The notes: a model not told the origin generated them from the letters alone. DNA of 33,077 bases from Candidatus Daviesbacteria bacterium (GCA_016176405.1 JACOXG010000010.1:1-33077), one strand, 5' to 3'. Shown: positions 9,889 through 18,055, numbered from the stretch's first letter. Program-made: numbers and translations.

Positions 9889-10338
9889 ATGCCAAATGAA
9901 GTTCTTCCAACTCAGTTAATCAAGAATCTTCTTTCTAATAACTGGAATACTCAAGGAGGCCTTGCCCCTACTCCGACATTCAGAGATGTTGGAGAGCCTG
10001 GTCAGGCAATACGCGTAGACATGAGGCCAGGAGACCAGATTATAATTCGAATGGATATAACAGGAACCGCTGAAGAGCCCATTGGAAATTGGACCTATGG
10101 GAATCGCTATGTAGATATTGAATTAAAATTTTATACTATGACTAGTAGACAAAGACTACACAATTTAATGCAAGAAGCCAGAAGAGTCTGCCATTCTAAT
10201 ATGCATGCTGCTGGAATTAATCCTTTTCACAGATTAAGATACAAGAACTTTGCAGAATTAACTCAGGAGCAAGCAAATATTTGGGAAGGGCGCATGACGG
10301 TTCGTCTAGAAAGTTTTGGAATACTTCTGGAAGTCTAA
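9889..10338 (+). CDS. Tail terminator/neck-like protein
   Basis: 149 aa; position between connector and tail tube; DxRPGDQIIIRMDITG...VDIELKFYTMTSRQRLHNLMQEARRV style. Confidence 0.5.
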   Translation: MPNEVLPTQLIKNLLSNNWNTQGGLAPTPTFRDVGEPGQAIRVDMRPGDQIIIRMDITGTAEEPIGNWTYGNRYVDIELKFYTMTSRQRLHNLMQEARRVCHSNMHAAGINPFHRLRYKNFAELTQEQANIWEGRMTVRLESFGILLEV

Positions 10339-10370
10339 TAAGTTATAATATAAAAATGGAGATATAATAT

Positions 10371-11711
10371 ATGGCAGTTTTTCTAAACACACAAACGGAA
10401 TTAGCTCTCGGATTCGAGCCTACATTTGGGACTAGAGCTGCGGCTGCAACTATCCGTTCAACGCCTGGGATATGGGAAACAGTTGATTTACCAGATCCTG
10501 ATATGGGGTTTGAACCACACTATTTCGTAGCAGACTCTACAAATGCCAATAGAAACTTTCGTTTCATATACAGGGGCAAAAGGTCTCATAATTTATCTAT
10601 CCCAAATATGTTGGCAATTGATGGAACTGCATTACGATGGTCCATAGGTAGTGTGGCAACACCGACGGCTACAACTTCAACAGCTACGACATTTACACTA
10701 CCTGTAGCTAGGGGAGCGACTGTTATTACTGTTGCCGATACTGCTGGATTTATTGCTGGAGACAACATTAGGATTGCTGGGACCAGCGCAATTGCTGAAG
10801 TAAGAACGATAACATTAGTTACTGGTGGTGTTGGGGGAACATTGACATTCGCAAACCAGCCCTTACAATTTACACACGCAGCTGCCACCGATGCAAATGT
10901 TCATGAAGTAGTTGCCCCATTTACACATCAAATTAGAGAAACAAATGTTTTAGATTCAATGACATTATGGTCAAGATATACAGACAGTGATTCAACAGCA
11001 GCTAATAACTTTGTTAGATTACATTCTGGGGTAAAAATTGGGAGAACTACATATTCTGCTGATGACGGAGGAGCCTTACGAGTTTCTTGGGACGGAATTG
11101 CTCAAGACATGGTGCACAATCAGCAATTTCATAGTTCAATTGGTGGTGGCGCAACAGATATTTCTAATTATCATGCTGATGCTATTGCAGCATTTCCTGG
11201 AGTAACATATCCAACTACAGAACCATATTATTTTTCTCAAGGGCTATTAACAGCCTTTGGAGTAGCATTTGCTAGAGTACGTAATTTTAGAATTGATGTG
11301 GATAACAACTTAGAGCCACGATATTATATTAGAGACAATATTCCTTCTCAAGTGCCAAGGGAGATACAAGAAAATCCTAGAACATATAGAATGTCAGCTA
11401 CTATCGCATTACCAGATTCATTTGCTGCAACAGCTACAACCCGTTCATTGTGGAAGGAATTAGTTGTCGAAGGAACATATGCTACATTTGCTGGATTTGA
11501 TATGACGTTAGTTTTTACCAGAGGGACTAATGATACAATAACATTTACAATCCCACCTTCTGCCGCAGCCGCTGGAAATAATGCACAAGGGGCATTTATA
11601 ACAAGAGCTCATCATCCATTGGGGGGAGACTCGCCAATTCATATTCCGGTTGAAATAGTATTTAGGTCTATGAGTATTAATGTTGTTGATAGTCTAGCAT
11701 ACTACCCATAA
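10371..11711 (+). CDS. Major tail tube-like protein
   Basis: 446 aa; MAVFLNTQTELALGFEPTFGT N-terminus; immediately precedes the G/GT chaperone pair; GGAG upstream of ATG. Confidence 0.65.
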   Translation: MAVFLNTQTELALGFEPTFGTRAAAATIRSTPGIWETVDLPDPDMGFEPHYFVADSTNANRNFRFIYRGKRSHNLSIPNMLAIDGTALRWSIGSVATPTATTSTATTFTLPVARGATVITVADTAGFIAGDNIRIAGTSAIAEVRTITLVTGGVGGTLTFANQPLQFTHAAATDANVHEVVAPFTHQIRETNVLDSMTLWSRYTDSDSTAANNFVRLHSGVKIGRTTYSADDGGALRVSWDGIAQDMVHNQQFHSSIGGGATDISNYHADAIAAFPGVTYPTTEPYYFSQGLLTAFGVAFARVRNFRIDVDNNLEPRYYIRDNIPSQVPREIQENPRTYRMSATIALPDSFAATATTRSLWKELVVEGTYATFAGFDMTLVFTRGTNDTITFTIPPSAAAAGNNAQGAFITRAHHPLGGDSPIHIPVEIVFRSMSINVVDSLAYYP

Positions 11712-11735
11712 GAAAGAAAGAAAAGGAGAAAGAAA

Positions 11736-12089
11736 TTGGAGTATCAAAAATATTTTGTGGCAAAAGAACCTAAGGATATAGACTTAATAGTAGGGGATGA
11801 TGTCTTTAAACTAAAAGTAAGAAATTTACCGTGGGCACTAAAAAATCAGATTGTATCCCGATGTACTACATACACTGTTAACGGAGAAATAAAGTTTGAC
11901 GGAGATACATACATCAAAGAAGTCTTGAAATATAGAATTGTTGAAGCTCCTTGGGGAGTTACGAATGAAGTCTTTTTAATCCAACTTAATGATGATTTGG
12001 GGGATGCTCTTAAAACATTAGTCCCAAATGCATTTGCACCCAGTAATGTTAATAGAGACGAACTAAAAAAAGAGTCAAGCGTGTCTTAA
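11736..12089 (+). CDS. Tail assembly chaperone, gpG-like (0-frame product, TTG start)
   Basis: 117 aa between tail tube and tape-measure candidate; AGGAGAAAG upstream; ends after an A7 slippery run. Confidence 0.75.
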   Translation: MEYQKYFVAKEPKDIDLIVGDDVFKLKVRNLPWALKNQIVSRCTTYTVNGEIKFDGDTYIKEVLKYRIVEAPWGVTNEVFLIQLNDDLGDALKTLVPNAFAPSNVNRDELKKESSVS

Positions 12090-12295
12090 AAGGGGAGGAC
12101 ACGCTATCTAATAAAAGAGGAGAGGATGTAGTCTTTAAAATTCGCCTTTTCCCAAAAATTGAAGAGATCCGTTTAATGAGGCACGGATTTAGCAAAGAGC
12201 AAATTGATCTCATGTCAGAAGAAGATGCCTTAGAATATTTAACTATTATTGATTCTATAAATGAAATAGAAGCTGAGAATTTATTGCAGAGATAA
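11736..12295 (+). CDS. Tail assembly chaperone -1 frameshift fusion, gpGT-like (join 11736..12071, 12071..12295)
   Basis: In-frame A AAA AAA at 12065-12071; -1 frame open from 12056 to TAA at 12293-12295, encoding ...RVKRVLKGEDTLSNKRGEDVVFKIRLFPKIEEIRLMRHGFSKEQIDLMSEEDALEYLTIIDSINEIEAENLLQR; perfect 8-bp hairpin 6 nt downstream. Confidence 0.85.
12065..12105 (+). promoter_or_regulatory. Programmed -1 ribosomal frameshift element
   Basis: Slippery A_AAA_AAA (12065-12071), 6-nt spacer, stem AGCGTGTC (12078-12085)/GACACGCT (12098-12105), 12-nt loop containing the 0-frame stop. Confidence 0.85.
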
Positions 12296-12301
12296 AAGTA
12301 T

Positions 12302-13237
12302 ATGGTTGAAAATGTTGGCGGCGAGATAAAAGTAAATATAATAACTACAGAAGAAGGAAGTGTAACTACTTCTGGAGTGCAACGAGCAGGAGCCCCAGGT
12401 GCTGGAGGAGTTCCAATGGGAGCTTTTGGGCCAGCTGCCTATTTTCCTCCGGCATTTGTTAAACTAACTCCTGAGCAAAAACAAGAATTAGCCTTTGCCG
12501 AGGAAGCGGTACGAATACAAAATGAAGCGCTAAGATACAATAAATTAGTGCTTGGAGTAGCGGCAGAGAAACAAGATAAAAATACAAACGGCATGTGGGA
12601 TACATTAAAAGAATGGCTCCCCCTTATTGGGGGTAGTTTTGGAATTGGAATGTTAATACGTCAAAGTAAAATAATTAACACTGTTCTATCTTCCTCGCTT
12701 ACAATATTAGGAACAATGGTAGACATAGCTTTAATGCCATTTTTACCTGCAATTGTCTCTGGATTAAGTGCATTAGCTTCTTTAATTAAGCCATGGGGAG
12801 ATTTAATTAAAGCAATAATGGACTTTTTTAGAATTAAACCTAAAGAGCCTCCCATTAAGATACTATCTCCTGAACAAAAGTCTATGCAATTCCCAATTGG
12901 ACAAAGACCTATTTCACCATTAACTCCAGAGTTGTCTAGGCTTTATGGTGGGGGAGAAAGATTAGTTATTCCGACATTAAACGAGAAAGAGATCTTAGAG
13001 TTCATGAAAAGGTATCGTTCTGGAGAAGGAGAGTTATCTCGTGAAGGAGCTTTGCAAAGTATTCAAAAAAGTATTATAGATCGAAGACCTGGCCCAAATG
13101 TTACAATAACTCAAAATTTTAGTGTTCGATCCAAAGAAGAATTGGAAGAAGAGACTAGAATCAAGACGCGAGAAGGCGCTAAAAGAGGTTTTGGGCAAGT
13201 CCTTTCAGATTATGGAATGACAATACCTGGATTTTAA
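12302..13237 (+). CDS. Tape-measure candidate (unusually short)
   Basis: 311 aa immediately after G/GT; ~70-residue hydrophobic central region (WLPLIGGSFGIGMLIRQ...VDIALMPFLPAIVSGLSALASLI). Confidence 0.5.
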   Translation: MVENVGGEIKVNIITTEEGSVTTSGVQRAGAPGAGGVPMGAFGPAAYFPPAFVKLTPEQKQELAFAEEAVRIQNEALRYNKLVLGVAAEKQDKNTNGMWDTLKEWLPLIGGSFGIGMLIRQSKIINTVLSSSLTILGTMVDIALMPFLPAIVSGLSALASLIKPWGDLIKAIMDFFRIKPKEPPIKILSPEQKSMQFPIGQRPISPLTPELSRLYGGGERLVIPTLNEKEILEFMKRYRSGEGELSREGALQSIQKSIIDRRPGPNVTITQNFSVRSKEELEEETRIKTREGAKRGFGQVLSDYGMTIPGF

Positions 13238-13243
13238 GCTACT

Positions 13244-13639
13244 ATGCCATTAGATGTTAATCTTTTATCAAATGCAATTACATATCGTTTGCAAGCTGAT
13301 AGTGTAACGATTTCTTATAACCGTTTTCCAGTAGTAAATCCAACTGGAGCAGCAACACAGCCAATTCTATTCGACTTAGGGCAATTTGTAACAATGATTA
13401 GAATAGAAGGCAGAATTAATGAGACATCAAGCACTGATTCTGATGCAGCAACAATACAAAATAAAACTGCGCTCGAGGATGCAGTAGGGGTTGCAGATTG
13501 GAATACAACACAAAGATTGACTGTATCAGGTGATACCTATTTAGTAAAAATTAGATCTTTAGTTTTTAAACTAGAGGGATCTCTTGAGGATAGATGGCAG
13601 TTTACATTAGAATTAACTGGCCAGGGGCGAGGAACTTAA
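13244..13639 (+). CDS. Tail/baseplate protein (distal-tail-like position)
   Basis: 131 aa; FDLGQFVTMIRIEGRINE...WNTTQRLTVSGDTYLVKIRSLVFKLEGSLEDRWQFTLELTGQG; sits between tape-measure candidate and tip protein. Confidence 0.6.
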   Translation: MPLDVNLLSNAITYRLQADSVTISYNRFPVVNPTGAATQPILFDLGQFVTMIRIEGRINETSSTDSDAATIQNKTALEDAVGVADWNTTQRLTVSGDTYLVKIRSLVFKLEGSLEDRWQFTLELTGQGRGT

Positions 13640-13649
13640 AGTTTAATCT

Positions 13650-16600
13650 ATGCCAGCGACATTTCAATATTCTACAAGTCTAGGCGGAGTTTGGACTACT
13701 GAAAATAATTTAGTTCGAGCTACAATAAAAGACACTCTCGGCTTGCCAATGTCTATAAATGTGACATTAGCAAATCCATTGAATGCCAGAGAAAGAACTT
13801 ATACAGAATATATCCGTGTTCGTTTTATTGATGATATAAATACGAATCAAATCATATTCTTAGGGAAGGCTGACATGATTCAGCCATTTTACGATGATAT
13901 ATATGGGCAAGTTTTGACCTTATCTGGAAAAGACAATTTTCAAAGCTTACTAAAACAATTTATTAATACTAACTATACTGGGTTTGTCCAGCGTAGTGCT
14001 TTAATAGAACAAATTGTTTTAGACCATCGCATAACTGGCTCTACTGATACAATTAGTATTCCTACAAGTGCTGCTCTATTTGAAGATTCTGTAGTTGTTG
14101 AACCTGCTGGGCAGCTGGAAACAAATTATTTAAATTCTAGAAAACCTGTGCTTATGGCCATAGCTGAATTAGCATTAGAGGATCCATGGGACGCTACTCC
14201 AACTGGATTTGGTTATGATTACTTTTTAACTCCAGAAATGTATGGAAATACACCAAGTCCAGATATGCATTATTTTATTAGAGGTGCGAGACCAGTTGGG
14301 GGGGCTTCTGGTAATGGATTAACAGTTCAGTTCAATACGACAGAAACAAGCCAGCGTTTACAAATGCTGCCAGATTATGAGTTTCCAAAAGCCGCAGTTG
14401 ATATTCGCACAATTTGTAGAATTGAATATGTTGATGCAAGTGGGGCAAATCAAAGTTTAAGAGTTGAGTTGATTGAAGTCTCTGGGGGAGCTGGGACATT
14501 TACTTTAGGAGAAACCATAACTGGAGGGGCCAGTGGAGTAACAGCTGTTGTGCAATTCACTGGGGCAACTACATCATTTATAACAGTTTCTACATGGAGT
14601 GGAAATTTTACAGTTGGAGAAACTATAACTGGAGGAACAAGTGGGGCAACTAGAGTCATAGACAGAGTACCCAGACAAGCCTTTAACATAAATACAGAGC
14701 TTATTATTACTGGCTATCATGTAGCTCAAATCGCCGAAGCAAGAGACAAAGCTGCTAGTCTTTTGTTCAAAAGTACAAATCTTTCTACTCGTTCAATTAC
14801 ACGCGGAAAATTTAGAGTTATTGGCTGGCCTAGATATACAAGAACAAATGCTGCTATTGACAAAGCTGAATCAGAAGACAGTGGGGTATTTGTTAATGAA
14901 ACCGCAGCTGCTAATAATGCCGCTGCAAATGATATGACCTTGCTCCCGCCTGCTGGAAGTGCTGGAGTCAATGATGGGTATAACTTTGGGTCAAATGAAA
15001 AATTTAACACATTAACTTTAAATGTTGGAACTGCTGGAGTTGGAACTTGGACAATCACGTGGGAATATAGTACTGGTGGGACATGGGCAGCTTTATCTGG
15101 AGTTGTAGATGGTACAAATGGTTTTCATAATGCTGGAAGTAATACTATTACATTCACTGTCCCAAATGATTGGAGTAAAGGCACATCTGGTTTAGATACT
15201 TTATTTCTTGTTCGAGCTAGAATTTCAGCCTTCACAAATATGGTTACTCAGCCATTAGGGACTCAAGTATTCCAAACTTACAATCATTTAGTTCGTGCTG
15301 GGGAGTTAGTTAGAGTTATTAATTCAAATGTCCCAATAGGAAGCGGGGTGGCCACTCTTAATGAGGACATGTTAGTAACTAGTATTGTATATGATTATGG
15401 GCCAGGGGTGCATTATTCAATAATTGAAGTTGTAGAAACTGACCGTGGTTTGAGCTATTCTAAGTCTATTATAAAAAAGATGGACGAAGAAATTGATGAT
15501 TCTCAATTTGCGAGTATTGGAGCAGCAGGGGGTTTGGCTGAAGCTTCAATGACAGCAAATTTAAATTTTGCATTTACTGTTGTTGATAACAATGACATTA
15601 CATGGCCATTAGGCACTATTACTTGGGCAGATGGCTCAAGCCAGTCAATTTTAGCGGGAAGTTTAAATTGGGCTGGAACTAGATACCTATATGTTATCGC
15701 AGGGAATACAACATTACAAAATACGGCTACATTTTCTGATACAATTGGGGCGAATCGGACATTAGTTGCCATTGCAGTAAGTACAGCCGCTGGGTTAAAC
15801 GCAGACCTTGTTTCTTTGAATCATGGGACCCCATTTATTGCTGGAACTAGAATAATATCTAATCAATTAAGTGCTTTATCGGCAGATATGGGACTTTTAA
15901 CTGCTGGAGAAGTTAGAGTTGGGTCGGGGGCTATCGGGGTAGATTTTGCTGGCTTTAGAATCTATCCAACAGCTATTGAGGGATATGAAAATATTGGGGG
16001 AGTATCAACTCTTCATGTACAAATCTCTTCTACTGATGGAAAATTAAGACTAATAGGAACTGCGGCTAATGCTGGATTAGAATTTCACAGCCCATTAAAT
16101 ACAATTATTTCTTCATTCTATGCCACTGCTACAGACATGAACATAGCAGCTTCCAACAATTTTAATTTAAGATTAATTGTATCTGGAACAGGAGAAATAC
16201 TAACTGGTTTAGCAGGGGCTGGTTCTACGAATATCGGAAATGCTACGTATTATTTTGGAAATATCTATGGGACAGACTTATATGTCCAGGAGATTCGTAG
16301 AAGGAGTGGGGCTGGAGGAGACATAGGCTCTGGAACAAACTATTTCAATACTATTTGGTTGGGATTACAAAATAGGATTACCAGTTCTTCAGGAGATTTA
16401 TTATTTCAAGTAGCAAATACTGCTCAAAATGGGCAAGTAACTGGCTCCCTAATTCAAGACGGAGATAATCCAGTTGTGCAAATAGGGTCAGCAGCTTATT
16501 TTGATTTCAATTCTCGTCCGCATAGAAATTTACGAACTAGAACTTCTCCTCCTACTATTGACAATTTAGAAATAGGAGAATTAGTTCTTGGAGACTTGGG

Positions 16601-16685
16601 AAATACAGCAACAGATGGTAGAATATGGATTAAGCCAAATAGTGGAGAAATTTTTGAATTTACTTCAACTGCTATAATAACCTAA
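13650..16685 (+). CDS. Large tail tip/baseplate hub-fibre protein
   Basis: 1011 aa; N-terminus hub-like (VTLANPLNARERTYTEYIRVRFIDD..IIFLGKADMIQP...LTLSGKDNFQSLLKQFI); internal GETITGGxSGxT duplication; C-terminus fibre-like. Confidence 0.75.
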   Translation: MPATFQYSTSLGGVWTTENNLVRATIKDTLGLPMSINVTLANPLNARERTYTEYIRVRFIDDINTNQIIFLGKADMIQPFYDDIYGQVLTLSGKDNFQSLLKQFINTNYTGFVQRSALIEQIVLDHRITGSTDTISIPTSAALFEDSVVVEPAGQLETNYLNSRKPVLMAIAELALEDPWDATPTGFGYDYFLTPEMYGNTPSPDMHYFIRGARPVGGASGNGLTVQFNTTETSQRLQMLPDYEFPKAAVDIRTICRIEYVDASGANQSLRVELIEVSGGAGTFTLGETITGGASGVTAVVQFTGATTSFITVSTWSGNFTVGETITGGTSGATRVIDRVPRQAFNINTELIITGYHVAQIAEARDKAASLLFKSTNLSTRSITRGKFRVIGWPRYTRTNAAIDKAESEDSGVFVNETAAANNAAANDMTLLPPAGSAGVNDGYNFGSNEKFNTLTLNVGTAGVGTWTITWEYSTGGTWAALSGVVDGTNGFHNAGSNTITFTVPNDWSKGTSGLDTLFLVRARISAFTNMVTQPLGTQVFQTYNHLVRAGELVRVINSNVPIGSGVATLNEDMLVTSIVYDYGPGVHYSIIEVVETDRGLSYSKSIIKKMDEEIDDSQFASIGAAGGLAEASMTANLNFAFTVVDNNDITWPLGTITWADGSSQSILAGSLNWAGTRYLYVIAGNTTLQNTATFSDTIGANRTLVAIAVSTAAGLNADLVSLNHGTPFIAGTRIISNQLSALSADMGLLTAGEVRVGSGAIGVDFAGFRIYPTAIEGYENIGGVSTLHVQISSTDGKLRLIGTAANAGLEFHSPLNTIISSFYATATDMNIAASNNFNLRLIVSGTGEILTGLAGAGSTNIGNATYYFGNIYGTDLYVQEIRRRSGAGGDIGSGTNYFNTIWLGLQNRITSSSGDLLFQVANTAQNGQVTGSLIQDGDNPVVQIGSAAYFDFNSRPHRNLRTRTSPPTIDNLEIGELVLGDLGNTATDGRIWIKPNSGEIFEFTSTAIIT

Positions 16686-16691
16686 AAAATA

Positions 16692-17102
16692 ATGCAGAAA
16701 CAAATAAGACATAGAAAAATAAAAACTACATATCACAAAGTAGTAAAATTGAGATTACTTCATCCTGAATGGAAGTTATATCAAATTGGGAATGAAGTAG
16801 GAAAAACAAAACAATGGGTTAGAAAAGCGTTATATCAAGCTGGATTGTCTACTCATTTTTATAATCCAGTCGGCATATGCGAAGTTTGCGGCAATTCTTC
16901 AGGTGTAAGGCGATACAAAGTTTGTTCATTATCTTGCTGGCACAAGAAATATTGGATTGAAACTAAATGTAGAATTTGTGAGAAAAAATTAGAAGTTAGA
17001 AAACAAACTATAGTTTATAGGAAAAAAGTGCAAGAAGGGCTATATAATACTTATTGTAGTTTTAAATGTTATTATATAGGTAAAAGATTAGGCTGGAGTT
17101 AA
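16692..17102 (+). CDS. HTH plus Cys-rich putative DNA-binding protein
   Basis: 136 aa; LYQIGNEVGKTKQWVRKALYQAGL HTH-like followed by several CxxC/CxxxC motifs. Confidence 0.6.
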   Translation: MQKQIRHRKIKTTYHKVVKLRLLHPEWKLYQIGNEVGKTKQWVRKALYQAGLSTHFYNPVGICEVCGNSSGVRRYKVCSLSCWHKKYWIETKCRICEKKLEVRKQTIVYRKKVQEGLYNTYCSFKCYYIGKRLGWS

Positions 17103-17106
17103 GCTT

Positions 17107-17295
17107 TTGTTTAGACCAGAAAAGTACTGTGGCTGCTGTTATTTTGAATTAGAATATTCTGAAGTGAAACTTCTACAGCAAAAATGCAATGATTGTGGGT
17201 GCTTTTTTGGATTGACTTTTATTCATAGATGCAAGCATTATTTATCCTGGTTTTTACATATGCAAAGTAGTGAACCATCTGTAGCAGGAGATTAG
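17107..17295 (+). CDS. Small Cys-rich protein (TTG start)
   Basis: 62 aa with CGCC and CNDCGC. Confidence 0.45.
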   Translation: MFRPEKYCGCCYFELEYSEVKLLQQKCNDCGCFFGLTFIHRCKHYLSWFLHMQSSEPSVAGD

Positions 17296-17299
17296 GAAT

Positions 17300-17605
17300 A
17301 TGACAACTAGTAATGGACATTCTATAGTTATCAAAACGGGGCATGGGAATCTACACGTAAATCCATTTTGGTTAGAGAATAACTTACATGTCCATCTAAA
17401 AATTGGGAAATCTGGGTCATGCGAAAGTGCAGATACTGAAGCAATAGCTAGAATGATAAATGTAGCATTGAAATATGGGGCTCCTGTAGAAGAAATAGTT
17501 GGCCATCTCAGCAATATTGCTTGTGAACATGTAGTAATAGGAAAATCTAGTAGTATAGCAGATGGGATCAGTAGGGCGCTAAAAGATTTGCCAAAGAGGG
17601 AATAA
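17300..17605 (+). CDS. Stand-alone TSCPD-domain protein
   Basis: 101 aa; LHVHLKIGKSGSCESADTEAIARMINVALKYGAPVEEIVGHLSNIAC matches the TSCPD domain found at the C-terminus of class II ribonucleotide reductases. Confidence 0.75.
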   Translation: MTTSNGHSIVIKTGHGNLHVNPFWLENNLHVHLKIGKSGSCESADTEAIARMINVALKYGAPVEEIVGHLSNIACEHVVIGKSSSIADGISRALKDLPKRE

Positions 17606-17796
17606 TGGAATTAATAGAAACATCAGAATATAGTGGATATTTGTTAGAAGACATTAAACAAACTCTTAGTCTGGAAGATTTCCACTGTTTTCAAAAATGG
17701 TTTTTCGGACAAACCGGCGTTATACACAAGGGAAGATTACTTGTATATAAGCAGGATTATGATAATTGGATGAACAATGAGAAAGTCTATGACTAA
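17605..17796 (+). CDS. Hypothetical small protein
   Basis: 63 aa; stop/start overlap with the TSCPD gene. Confidence 0.6.
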   Translation: MELIETSEYSGYLLEDIKQTLSLEDFHCFQKWFFGQTGVIHKGRLLVYKQDYDNWMNNEKVYD

Positions 17797-17815
17797 AAAT
17801 CTTTTTCTTTAGATT

Positions 17816-17824
17816 AGTTATAAT
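17816..17824 (+). promoter_or_regulatory. Putative -10-like element AGTTATAAT upstream of the RNA locus
   Basis: Same 9-mer at 10341-10349 and 29489-29497, all three intergenic; a start ~6 nt downstream would begin the structured RNA at ~17830. Confidence 0.4.
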
Positions 17825-17827
17825 ATA

Positions 17828-17968
17828 TGTTGGTGGAGTATAAAGGCCCAAGGGGGGATAGTTTAAGTAATAAAATATCGTCTTGTGAAGACGAAGATGA
17901 CGGTGAAAGGCCGTCTCCTCGCATGCTTTATACAATAACGAGGCGTCATTACACGCCTACCACCAATA
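17828..17968 (+). ncRNA. Structured RNA with a nested tRNA-His-like fold
   Basis: Closing helix TGTTGGTGG (17828-17836)/CCACCAATA (17960-17968); inner helix GTATAAAG (17838-17845)/CTTTATAC (17926-17933); hairpin AGGCGT/ACGCCT (17941-17958); cloverleaf-like insert 17852-17923. Confidence 0.55.
17852..17923 (+). tRNA. tRNA-His-like (anticodon GTG), degenerate
   Basis: Acceptor GGGGGGA/TCCTCGC with one G-G mismatch; D arm GTTT/AAAT; anticodon arm TCGTC-TTGTGAA-GACGA; T arm GACGG-TGAAAGG-CCGTC with non-canonical T loop. Confidence 0.55.
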
Positions 17969-17972
17969 ACAT

Positions 17973-18055
17973 GCCATAATGGCGAAATGGAAGACGCAGC
18001 AGACTTAAAATCTGTAGAATGAAAATTCATGGAAGTTCGAGCCCTTCTTATGGCA
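17973..18055 (+). tRNA. tRNA-Leu(TAA)
   Basis: Acceptor GCCATAA/TTATGGC; D arm GCG/CGC; anticodon loop CTTAAAA; long variable arm with GAAT-GAAA-ATTC; discriminator A; no encoded CCA. Confidence 0.85.

Noticed and set aside
12063-12090. Sequencing error as explanation for the broken chaperone frame
   Set aside because: Slippery site, spacer and perfect hairpin are all in the expected register, so programmed frameshifting is more likely.
17720-17935. 71-aa minus-strand ORF over the RNA locus
   Set aside because: Overlaps the tRNA-like structure and the + strand gene end; no coding signal.
17828-17968. Calling the nested RNA a tmRNA or a hammerhead ribozyme
   Set aside because: No canonical T loop, no CCA, no tag ORF or Ala-type G-U pair; GATGACGGTGAAAGG does not match the CUGANGA...GAAA hammerhead core.
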